Assembly (NCBI GenBank): GCA_017995875.1
Contig: JAGOIB010000021.1
Location: 2,671-8,401, forward strand
DNA: 5,731 nt
From: Saprospiraceae bacterium
GTDB lineage: Bacteria > Bacteroidota > Bacteroidia > Chitinophagales > Saprospiraceae
Reading direction: 5' to 3'
In this document: in pieces, positions 1 to 5,731 of the stretch
Layout of the letters: each line of letters starts with the position of its first letter
Position numbering within the stretch: position 1 is the first letter of the stretch
Notes under the pieces: generated by a model
Told to the model about the DNA's origin: nothing
Databases searched by the model: none
Seen by the model: the letters and a program-made list of their open reading frames with translations, nothing else
Program-made: the position numbers and the translations under genes

Positions 1-1525
1 CAGGTTCAAACATGACGTCGTTGAGAACACGCATGGAATCAGGATTGACTTTGCTCAGAAAATCAACACCTTCTTCAAGCGGATTCTCGGTGGTAAATAA
101 TCTGTCATAGAGTCGCACTTCACCTTTCATTGCAGTGGCTGCATTGACCCAGTGAAGGGTTCCTTTAGCTTTGATACCACTAGTATCGGAGCCACTTTTT
201 GAATCGGGATAGTATGTACAATGTAATGCCTCTATTTCGCCTGAGGTGGCATTATGAACAACCTGATCACAAGTGATGATATACGCGCTCTTGAGTCGAA
301 CAGTTGCACCGGGAGAAAGTCTGAAGTATTTCTTCGGTGGGTCTGTCATAAAATCCTCACGTTCGATATAAATCTCACGGCTGAATGGCATATCGTGATG
401 TCCTGTAGATGGATCTTCAGGATTGTTTTCAGAAGGCAACATTTCCGTCTGGCCTTCAGGATAATTTGTGATCACCAATTTGAGCGGATTCAGCACAGCC
501 ATTCTTCTCAGGGCAGTTTGATTAAGTTCATTGCGGACACACGATTCCAGCAATTCTACTTCAATCCAGTTGTCTCGCTTAGCGACGCCTACTTTATCAC
601 AAAATACACGTATGGCTGCAGGCGGATAGCCTCTTCTGCGCATTCCGCTAATGGTGGGCATACGTGGGTCATCCCATCCAGTCACTAATCCCTCATTGAC
701 CAATTGCAAAAGTCTCCGCTTGGAAGTAATCATGTAAGTAACATTCATCCGTGCAAACTCAATTTGTCTGCTTGGGAAAATGCCAAGATGTTGGATAAAC
801 CAATCGTACAAAGGACGATGGTGCGTAAACTCAAGCGAACACAACGAATGTGTGATTCCCTCTATGCTATCACTCTGGCCATGCGCAAAATCATACATCG
901 GGTAAATACACCATTTATCACCAGTCCTGTGATGATGCTGACGTTTGATACGATAGATAACAGGATCCCGCATATGCATGTTGGGTGAAGCCATATCCAC
1001 CTTAGCACGTAACACGCGTGCTCCATCAGGAAATTCTCCATCCTTCATACGAACAAACAGGTCCAGATTTTCTTCAACTGTTCTGCTTCGATATGGACTG
1101 TGTTTCCCAGGCTCAGTTGGTGTTCCTTTTTGAGCTGCTATTTCTTCAACCGTACTATCATCCACATAGGCAAGTCCGTTGCGAATGAGGTCCATGGCAT
1201 ACTCATACAACTGATCGAAATAATCAGATGCATAATATTCCCTGTCTTCCCAATCATAGCCAAGCCAGTGAATATCTGCCTTGATGGCATTGACATATTC
1301 TGTTTCTTCTGTAGCAGGATTGGTATCATCAAATCGAAGGTTGGTTTTCCCTCCGTACTTCTTGGCCATTTCAAAGTTGATACAGATCGCCTTTGCATGG
1401 CCTATGTGAAGATATCCATTAGGTTCAGGTGGGAATCGGGTATGCACGCGACCGTTATGCTTTGCTTTCGCAATGTCCTCTTCGATAAACTCTTCTATAA
1501 AATTCAGTGACCGTGATTCTTCCAT
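1..1525 (-). CDS. glnS: Glutaminyl-tRNA synthetase (GlnRS), C-terminus cut by window edge
   Basis: Cytoplasmic class I aminoacyl-tRNA synthetase that attaches glutamine to tRNA-Gln using ATP. I translated the minus strand from the ATG at 1525 and obtained 508 uninterrupted codons to the window edge. The protein aligns by eye with E. coli GlnRS almost residue for residue. It has the HIGH motif PPEPNGYLHIGH at 32-43, FDDTNP at 65-70, the glutamine-pocket segment YPMYDFAH at 208-215 and WDDPRMPTISG at 284-294. The second class I signature reads ITSKR at 266-270, where E. coli has VMSKR. The catalytic core is complete, and most of the anticodon-binding beta-barrel region is present. E. coli GlnRS has 554 residues, so roughly 45-70 C-terminal residues lie outside. 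The start is supported because E. coli begins at nearly the same distance from HIGH. The upstream sequence has only a weak AGG. It is probably the last gene seen of a cluster with argS, 68 bp upstream. GluRS is excluded by the GlnRS-specific YDFAH and PTISG regions. Confidence 0.97.
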   Translation of the reverse strand, partial: MEESRSLNFIEEFIEEDIAKAKHNGRVHTRFPPEPNGYLHIGHAKAICINFEMAKKYGGKTNLRFDDTNPATEETEYVNAIKADIHWLGYDWEDREYYASDYFDQLYEYAMDLIRNGLAYVDDSTVEEIAAQKGTPTEPGKHSPYRSRTVEENLDLFVRMKDGEFPDGARVLRAKVDMASPNMHMRDPVIYRIKRQHHHRTGDKWCIYPMYDFAHGQSDSIEGITHSLCSLEFTHHRPLYDWFIQHLGIFPSRQIEFARMNVTYMITSKRRLLQLVNEGLVTGWDDPRMPTISGMRRRGYPPAAIRVFCDKVGVAKRDNWIEVELLESCVRNELNQTALRRMAVLNPLKLVITNYPEGQTEMLPSENNPEDPSTGHHDMPFSREIYIEREDFMTDPPKKYFRLSPGATVRLKSAYIITCDQVVHNATSGEIEALHCTYYPDSKSGSDTSGIKAKGTLHWVNAATAMKGEVRLYDRLFTTENPLEEGVDFLSKVNPDSMRVLNDVMFEP

Positions 1526-1593
1526 ACCTGTTATACACTAAAATGATTAATTGTTAATTCAACACTGCTGAGCAGCCTCCATACATTCTTTGA
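1526..1593. other. argS-glnS intergenic spacer with two short inverted repeats
   Basis: This 68 bp spacer lies between the argS stop and the glnS start. It holds two small inverted repeats: CTGCT-G-AGCAG at 1565-1575, and ATTAA-TTG-TTAAT at 1546-1558. Neither is followed by a T-run in the direction of transcription, so neither looks like an intrinsic terminator, and read-through from argS to glnS is plausible. There is no TAnnTTTG element on the minus strand. The repeats could be short operator-like sites or chance. Confidence 0.3.
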
Positions 1594-3414
1594 TTACATC
1601 TTGTCAGGCATTTCGATACCCAAAAGGTCCATCGTTTGTAGCAGCACATTACCTATCAAACGAATAAGAATCAACCGAAATGCTTTAGCCTCTTCAGATT
1701 CAGCCTGCAACACTTTCACATCATGATAATACCGATGATATTCCTTCGCCAGGGCATAGGCATAATTGGCGATATGCGCAGGGCTATATTCTCTTGCCGC
1801 TGCATCAATGATCTGGGGGCATTGGCCAAGCATATTGAGTAAAAGCTTTTCATCCTCATTGAGTACATACCCTTCATGACTATGCTCAACATCAGGTGCT
1901 CTCCTCAGAATCGATTGGATTCGGACATACGCATTCTGGATATAAGGTCCGGTTTGTCCATGCAAGTCAACGGATGCCTTTGGATCGAATGTCATTCGTT
2001 TGCGTGGATCCACTTTAATAATAAAAAACTTTAAAGCAGCCATCCCGATACGACGTATGATATCCTGATCTGTCATGTCGCGATCCTTTGCAGCTTGTTT
2101 CGCCTCACCTATCACTTCTGCCATCAGATCATCCGCATCAATGACCGTTCCTTCTCTGGACTTCATTTTACCCTCAGGCAAGTCAACCATGCCATACGAC
2201 AAGTGATACAGGCCCTTTGCGTATGGGGCACCGAGTTTTGCCATGATGGCAAAGAGTGCCTGGAAGTGATAGTTCTGTTCATCTGCCACTACATAAACCA
2301 TTCTTTGTGCGCCAAACTCATCATAGCGTTTTTGTGCAGTACCAAGATCCTGGGTCATATAGACAGATGTGCCATCACTACGTAGTAATAGTTTATGGTC
2401 CAGCCCTTCTTCGGTAAGATCAACCCATACAGATCCATCATCTTTTTTATAAAATACACCTCGCTGCAAACCATCTTCAATCAAATCCTTACCTAGCAGG
2501 TAGGTTTCACTTTCATAATACAGCTTGGTGAAATCAACACCCAGATTCTTATACGTCTCTTCAAAACCTGCATACACCCATCCGTTCATTTTTTTCCAAA
2601 GTGCAATCGTATCCGGATCATGATCCTCCCATTTCAATAGAAGTTCTCTTGCTTCTTTGCCAAGCTTGCTATATAAATTAAAATAGACGTTTTTATATTC
2701 TTTAAAAAAATCACCTTCACTGACATCCAGCTTGGTACGTTTGGCTAAGATTTCTTTTGCTTCACTTCCTTGTTGCCAGCTTTTATACTCTGTAGAAAAT
2801 TCCTTTTCAAAGCGTACATACCAGTCACCAACAAAGTGATCACTTTTAATTCCCGCTTTTTCCGGTGTCATGCCTTCACCAAATCGTTGCCATGCAAGCA
2901 TACTTTTGCAAATCGCAATACCCCGGTCATTGACAATCTGAACGCGCTTGACATCATGTCCGCATGCGCTGAAAATCTTTGACATGGACCATCCAAGTAA
3001 AATATTTCGAATATGCCCAAGATGGAGGGGTTTGTTGGTGTTTGGAGAAGCAAACTCCACCAATATTTTTTCACGCGGGTAAACAGGCTTCCAAAAATCA
3101 GGCTGTGCCTGCATGTCATTGAGTACAGATGACCAATATTCAGGTGTAATAGCGATATTCAAGAATCCCTGCACCACTTCGGTGCTACTGATCCAAGTGC
3201 GTGATTTTTGGATATACTCTCCAATCGTGGCAGCAATCTGCGGTGGTGACTGGCGGAGTGCCTTGGCTATCGCAAAGGTCACCAGGGTGTAATCACCCTT
3301 GTGTTCCTTCTTGGTAGATGTGATGAGCAGATCTCCGGATGCTAGTTCCACCTGGTAAATCTCCTTCACTGCTTCAGCAGCGGCTATTGCTATTTCTTTT
3401 GTGATGTCTGTCAT
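1594..3414 (-). CDS. argS: Arginyl-tRNA synthetase (ArgS)
   Basis: Cytoplasmic class I synthetase that charges tRNA-Arg with arginine; family members need bound tRNA to activate the amino acid. The 606-residue protein is complete and close to the length usual for ArgS. Residues about 1-100 form the N-terminal tRNA-recognition (Add-1) domain. The catalytic domain starts with SPNTNKPLHLGH at 123-134, containing the HIGH-type HLGH. It continues through VADEQ at 376-380 to the KMSKS-equivalent loop GKMKSREGTVIDADDL at 415-430. The C-terminal DALR anticodon-binding domain begins near GQTGPYIQNAYVRIQ (486-500) and ends in LLGIEMPDKM, matching the typical family terminus (E. coli ends similarly). 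The start at 3414 gives a normal N-terminus. The 15 bp gap to rsmD has no Shine-Dalgarno sequence but contains a TAACTTTG motif. It lies downstream of rsmD and upstream of glnS on the same strand, suggesting co-transcription. I see nothing broken or missing. Confidence 0.98.
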   Translation of the reverse strand: MTDITKEIAIAAAEAVKEIYQVELASGDLLITSTKKEHKGDYTLVTFAIAKALRQSPPQIAATIGEYIQKSRTWISSTEVVQGFLNIAITPEYWSSVLNDMQAQPDFWKPVYPREKILVEFASPNTNKPLHLGHIRNILLGWSMSKIFSACGHDVKRVQIVNDRGIAICKSMLAWQRFGEGMTPEKAGIKSDHFVGDWYVRFEKEFSTEYKSWQQGSEAKEILAKRTKLDVSEGDFFKEYKNVYFNLYSKLGKEARELLLKWEDHDPDTIALWKKMNGWVYAGFEETYKNLGVDFTKLYYESETYLLGKDLIEDGLQRGVFYKKDDGSVWVDLTEEGLDHKLLLRSDGTSVYMTQDLGTAQKRYDEFGAQRMVYVVADEQNYHFQALFAIMAKLGAPYAKGLYHLSYGMVDLPEGKMKSREGTVIDADDLMAEVIGEAKQAAKDRDMTDQDIIRRIGMAALKFFIIKVDPRKRMTFDPKASVDLHGQTGPYIQNAYVRIQSILRRAPDVEHSHEGYVLNEDEKLLLNMLGQCPQIIDAAAREYSPAHIANYAYALAKEYHRYYHDVKVLQAESEEAKAFRLILIRLIGNVLLQTMDLLGIEMPDKM

Positions 3415-3429
3415 GAGCGGAGGGCAAAG

Positions 3430-3969
3430 TTACGATCCTGAACCAAAAAAGCTGAATACACTTTGACCGTAGTGCCTTGACTCCATAAAACCCGGGATAT
3501 GGTCGAATGTTTTGTTAGAAATATGTTCCAGGACAAAAAAACCGTTTGGTTTCAATACCGGTGCCTGAAGGACCGCTAAAGGGAACTCAAGGATACCGTT
3601 CATGTCGTAAGGTGGATCTGCAAAAATATAATCCCATTGCCGGGTGGTTTTTGAAATAAATTTTAATACATCACTTCCAACGACTTCAATCGGCAGGTTC
3701 CACTCCTTGACAAAACTGTTCATAAACTTTACACTGTCACGATAGCGATCGACATACGTAATATCCTTACAACCACGAGAGGCAAGTTCTATAGAATGAA
3801 TGCCTGTACCTCCAAATAAATCAAGTGCACTGATGTGTTCATAATCTAATCTGTTGTCAAGTATGTTGAACAAAGCCTCACGGGCAAAATCAGTAGTAGG
3901 TCTTACAGGCCAGGATTTAGAAGGGATTTGTAACCGTCTGCCTTTCCATGCTCCGCCTATGATGCGCAT
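3430..3969 (-). CDS. rsmD: 16S rRNA (guanine-966 N2)-methyltransferase RsmD
   Basis: SAM-dependent methyltransferase of the RsmD family, which in E. coli methylates N2 of G966 in 16S rRNA during small-subunit assembly. The 179-residue protein is full length for the family. It has the N-terminal MRIIGGAWKGRRL segment (1-13), the family motif RPTTDFAREALFNIL (23-37) and the SAM-binding loop DLFGGTG (50-56). Asp74 in YVDR is the likely ribose-contacting acidic residue. The catalytic DPPY motif at 118-121 is typical of N-methylation of an exocyclic amino group. The start at 3969 gives the canonical MRIIGG beginning and overlaps the end of the upstream DUF3822-like gene by 13 bp, suggesting translational coupling. 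No Shine-Dalgarno sequence precedes it. The exact target base is inferred from family membership. Confidence 0.95.
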   Translation of the reverse strand: MRIIGGAWKGRRLQIPSKSWPVRPTTDFAREALFNILDNRLDYEHISALDLFGGTGIHSIELASRGCKDITYVDRYRDSVKFMNSFVKEWNLPIEVVGSDVLKFISKTTRQWDYIFADPPYDMNGILEFPLAVLQAPVLKPNGFFVLEHISNKTFDHIPGFMESRHYGQSVFSFFGSGS

Positions 3970-4730
3970 GACCGATGGCTGGCAATAAGCGAATGAAGCG
4001 CAGGAAGTTTAAGCTGACGATCGATCGCAAAATTTGGAACACGTGGCATCTCAAATAATGGAGATTCGTCACCAACCAACACCAACCAGTTTAGCTTCAT
4101 CCTGAGTAGTCGGCTGCAAGCAACGGCATAATAGGCGAGGTCGCTCTGATCCTGGATATAAAAGCTCTTTGAAAAAGCAAGCTTGCCTGCTGTTTCTCCT
4201 AACACTAATAAGGTGTTACCTGACAGGCAGAAAAATAGTCCTGTACTGTCTTTTGAAACGGTATTTTCCTGCAAGGTAATGGCGGTCCATAAAACGGATG
4301 TCAAATGCACCTGGCCTATGTTAGCATAATATTCACGCAACACATTGATCGTGTCGGTAGGTAAGGTATATGCAATAACTGTGTCATCTGACGTACTATC
4401 TGTAGTCAGGGTATCCCCGGCACGCAATCTCAGGTACTTACCTGCTATGCCTTGAAGCATGCCATTGTGTTTGTAATACTGAGGAATGCAGATGTTAGGT
4501 CTGTCAATCAACAGGATTTCAACGTGGTCAAAGTGCTCCACAAGGGATGGGTTCTGCTGCAATGCAGTGTCCAGTGCCAGGGACACATGATCTTCAAGAA
4601 AAGTGTTGTACACCGGAAATTCAGATTCCCACGATGCTCTTCCTGTGGTGGGTTCCTCCATAAGCTGAAGCCTGACCTTATCACGCGATAAGGAGATAAT
4701 CAGTTCAGGTGGATTGGTTTGTGCAGGCAT
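3957..4730 (-). CDS. DUF3822-like protein of unknown function
   Basis: A complete 257-residue protein with no assigned biochemical role. I assign it to DUF3822 from memory of that family and from its place directly upstream of rsmD, an arrangement familiar in Bacteroidota. Visible features are an N-terminal strand LIISLSRDKVRLQL (10-23), a hydrophobic strand followed by a Pro-containing turn, VEILLIDRPNICIPQYY (70-86), and a second half with two strands, GLFFCLSGNTLLVLG (164-178) and KLAFSKSFYI (183-192). An alpha-helical stretch DLAYYAVACSRLLRMKLN (197-214) and a strand WLVLVGD (215-221) follow. This repeated strand-turn-strand layout suits an actin-like (ASKHA) fold, which I recall being reported for a Bacteroides member. 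I cannot point to intact nucleotide-binding motifs. There is no signal peptide or membrane segment, so it is probably cytoplasmic. The ATG at 4730 is preceded by an A-rich stretch (AAGAAAAA), which suits initiation in this phylum. It is the first gene of the minus-strand cluster. Confidence 0.72.
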   Translation of the reverse strand: MPAQTNPPELIISLSRDKVRLQLMEEPTTGRASWESEFPVYNTFLEDHVSLALDTALQQNPSLVEHFDHVEILLIDRPNICIPQYYKHNGMLQGIAGKYLRLRAGDTLTTDSTSDDTVIAYTLPTDTINVLREYYANIGQVHLTSVLWTAITLQENTVSKDSTGLFFCLSGNTLLVLGETAGKLAFSKSFYIQDQSDLAYYAVACSRLLRMKLNWLVLVGDESPLFEMPRVPNFAIDRQLKLPALHSLIASHRSCAS

Positions 4731-4788
4731 TTTTTCTTGATCGCTGGGCTCAAATGCTTCAAAAAACGAGCCAACAATGATAAGGAAA

Positions 4789-4872
4789 GTTAGAAGTTAG
4801 TAGTTAGAAGTTAGAAGTTAATAGTTAAGGGATAAGGGAAAAGGAGTATGGAGAAAGGAGAAAGGAGAAATT
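4789..4872 (+). repeat. Degenerate heptamer tandem array, 12 units
   Basis: Twelve consecutive 7-bp units can be read without a gap: GTTAGAA, GTTAGTA, GTTAGAA, GTTAGAA, GTTAATA, GTTAAGG, GATAAGG, GAAAAGG, AGTATGG, AGAAAGG, AGAAAGG, AGAAATT. The unit drifts from GTTAGAA on the left to AGAAAGG on the right while the 7-bp register is kept. The right end contains 21 consecutive purines (4850-4870). Similar (A/G)GTTA-type heptad stretches occur between genes in some Bacteroidota, to my recollection. The likely origin is replication slippage. A role in gene expression is not shown, although the array sits between two divergent promoters. Confidence 0.85.
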
Positions 4873-4877
4873 CTATT

Positions 4878-4917
4878 GGGACGCGATAAATCCGAGTGAG
4901 GAAGACTGAGTCGCGCC
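4878..4917. repeat. Imperfect inverted repeat upstream of tsaD
   Basis: The left arm GGACGCGA (4879-4886) pairs with the right arm TCGCGCC (4911-4917) over seven base pairs with one bulged A, around a 24-nt loop. The arms are GC-rich against an A/T-rich background. No T-run follows on either side, so a terminator is unlikely. It could be a protein-binding site, an RNA hairpin if transcription starts upstream, or chance. Confidence 0.35.
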
Positions 4918-4934
4918 AAATCATGTCTTTACGA

Positions 4935-4942
4935 TACTTTTG
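4935..4942 (+). promoter_or_regulatory. Possible Bacteroidota-type -7 promoter element for tsaD
   Basis: TACTTTTG matches the TAnnTTTG consensus recognised by the primary sigma factor of Bacteroidota. It lies 4 bp upstream of the chosen tsaD ATG at 4947, so transcription would begin at or next to the start codon and give a leaderless or near-leaderless mRNA. No TTTG or TTG -33 partner is visible 17-23 bp upstream, which lowers confidence. If the start at 4923 were used instead, the motif would lie inside the gene. Confidence 0.25.
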
Positions 4943-4946
4943 GGCC

Positions 4947-5731
4947 ATGGTTGATGGTAAATCCTGCATTTTGGCTATTGAGACATCTTGTGATGATACA
5001 TCTGCGGCGGTTATAATGGATGGGAAGATGCTGAGCAATTTAGTGGCCAGCCAGGCTATACATGCTCAATATGGGGGTATTGTGCCTGAAGTAGCATCAA
5101 GGATGCATCAGGAAAATATATCGATTGTGGTTGATGCAGCGCTCAAACAAGCAAAGGTGAGTCCCAGTCAAGTGGATGCGATTGCCTGCACAGCCGGGCC
5201 GGGCCTTATGGGGTCGCTGACCGTTGGGCTTAGTTTCGCTAAGGCAATGGCCTTCAGTCTTTCTATACCCTTTATCTCCATCAATCATATGCGGGCGCAT
5301 GTACTTTCCCATTTTATCGATGATCCAAAGCCTACCTTCCCATTTTTATGCCTGACGGTTTCAGGTGGCCATACCCAAATCGTACTGGTAAGAGGTTATA
5401 CAGATATGGAGGTATTGGGAAATACATTGGATGATGCAGCAGGAGAGGCTTTTGATAAATCCGGCAAAATACTTGGACTCCCCTATCCGGCAGGTCCAAT
5501 GATGGATAAATTAGCGAGGGAAGGAAAACCTGTTTATACCTTTCCCATTCCACAAGTAGAGGGCCTCAATTTTAGTTTTAGCGGATTGAAAACATCTATC
5601 CTCTATTTCATCAGGGATCAGGTGAAAAAAGATCCTGATTTCATCAAAAACCATCTCAATGATATTTGCGCAAGTATTCAACACACCATCGTAGAAATCC
5701 TTACGCGCAAAATATTGATTGCTGCAAACCA
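4947..5731 (+). CDS. tsaD: tRNA N6-threonylcarbamoyladenosine transferase TsaD, C-terminus cut by window edge
   Basis: TsaD (Kae1/YgjD/Gcp family) transfers the threonylcarbamoyl group from TC-AMP to A37 of ANN-decoding tRNAs, working in the cytoplasm with TsaB and TsaE. The 261 complete codons visible include the N-terminal ASKHA signature ILAIETSCDDTSAAV (8-22) and GGIVPEVASRMHQ (41-53). The metal-binding His114 and His118 are in NHMRAH. SGGHT is at 139-143, the nucleotide-binding-region segment NTLDDAAGEAFDK at 159-171, and NFSFSGLKT at 208-216. The family usually has about 335-340 residues, so around 75 are missing, including the C-terminal metal-binding Asp. I chose ATG 4947 because it places the first strand seven residues in, as in related proteins. 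An in-frame ATG at 4923 would add eight residues (MSLRYFWA), and the frame is open back to a TAA at 4887. It is divergent from the rsmD-argS cluster. The older annotation as O-sialoglycoprotein endopeptidase is obsolete. Confidence 0.97.
   Translation, partial: MVDGKSCILAIETSCDDTSAAVIMDGKMLSNLVASQAIHAQYGGIVPEVASRMHQENISIVVDAALKQAKVSPSQVDAIACTAGPGLMGSLTVGLSFAKAMAFSLSIPFISINHMRAHVLSHFIDDPKPTFPFLCLTVSGGHTQIVLVRGYTDMEVLGNTLDDAAGEAFDKSGKILGLPYPAGPMMDKLAREGKPVYTFPIPQVEGLNFSFSGLKTSILYFIRDQVKKDPDFIKNHLNDICASIQHTIVEILTRKILIAAN

Larger units (their letters stand above)
4731..4946. other. Divergent intergenic region between the DUF3822-like gene and tsaD
   Basis: These 216 bp separate two divergently transcribed genes and should hold both promoters. 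From left to right they contain an A/T-rich leader for the minus-strand gene (about 4731-4788), an array of 7-bp repeats (4789-4872), an imperfect inverted repeat (4878-4917) and a TAnnTTTG motif just before tsaD (4935-4942). On the minus strand only a one-mismatch version, TATCATTG, is seen upstream of the DUF3822-like gene. I find no convincing protein-coding gene or structured RNA of a known class. Confidence 0.6.

Noticed and set aside
254..1510. Plus-strand open frames at 254-688, 704-988 and 1100-1510
   Set aside because: They lie antisense to glnS, whose motifs run unbroken through the region on the minus strand. Their translations are rich in Cys, His and Ile without recognisable domains.
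1..1525. Frameshift or pseudogene in glnS, suspected because no long minus-strand frame closes within the window
   Set aside because: Codon-by-codon translation from 1525 to position 1 is uninterrupted and colinear with E. coli GlnRS. The gene simply runs off the edge.
1526..1593. Intrinsic terminator after argS
   Set aside because: The short inverted repeats have 1-nt and 3-nt centres and no following T-run on the minus strand.
2095..3119. Open frames at 2095-2385 (+), 2770-2982 (+) and 2868-3119 (-)
   Set aside because: All lie inside argS in other frames and show no domain of their own. argS is intact over the same bases.
4789..4872. CRISPR array or integron-like repeat
   Set aside because: The unit is 7 bp with no spacers, and no cas or integrase gene is nearby.
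4848..4889. Tiny plus-strand ORF of 13 codons with an AGGAG two bases before its ATG, upstream of tsaD
   Set aside because: The AGGAG and ATG are products of the heptamer repeat, the spacing is too short, and this phylum makes little use of Shine-Dalgarno sequences. A leader peptide cannot be supported.
4811..5553. Minus-strand open frames at 4811-5038, 5097-5312 and 5332-5553
   Set aside because: They are mainly antisense to tsaD, which has a full run of family motifs on the plus strand. The first also crosses the heptamer array.

Overview
The window looks like ordinary chromosomal DNA from a member of the Bacteroidota (Bacteroidetes). Three things point there. First, the ArgS and GlnRS sequences are of the type I associate with that phylum. 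Second, a DUF3822-like protein is encoded directly upstream of rsmD, a pairing I know from Bacteroidota. Third, none of the five start codons has a convincing Shine-Dalgarno sequence, and two have a TAnnTTTG motif (the Bacteroidota -7 promoter element) just upstream. A placement below phylum, perhaps among Saprospiria, Chitinophagia or relatives, would be a guess.

Layout: positions 1-4730 hold four genes, all on the minus strand. In transcription order they are a DUF3822-like protein (4730-3957), rsmD (3969-3430), argS (3414-1594) and glnS (1525 to beyond position 1, so its C-terminus is cut off). The first two overlap by 13 bp, rsmD and argS are 15 bp apart, and argS and glnS are 68 bp apart, so a single transcript is plausible. 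A 216 bp divergent intergenic region (4731-4946) follows. It carries an 84 bp degenerate array of 7-bp repeats and an imperfect inverted repeat. The tsaD gene then starts on the plus strand at 4947 and runs off the right edge.

How the genes relate: all the recognised genes serve translation. ArgS and GlnRS charge tRNAs, RsmD methylates 16S rRNA, and TsaD makes the t6A37 modification of ANN-decoding tRNAs. The DUF3822-like protein has no assigned function. Every gene reads through without an internal frameshift or stop. I see no RNA gene, CRISPR array, insertion sequence, phage gene or defence system. The parts most worth a second look are the heptamer array, the promoter-like motifs touching start codons, and the uncharacterised DUF3822-like gene. 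I do not find a convincing new biological system here.
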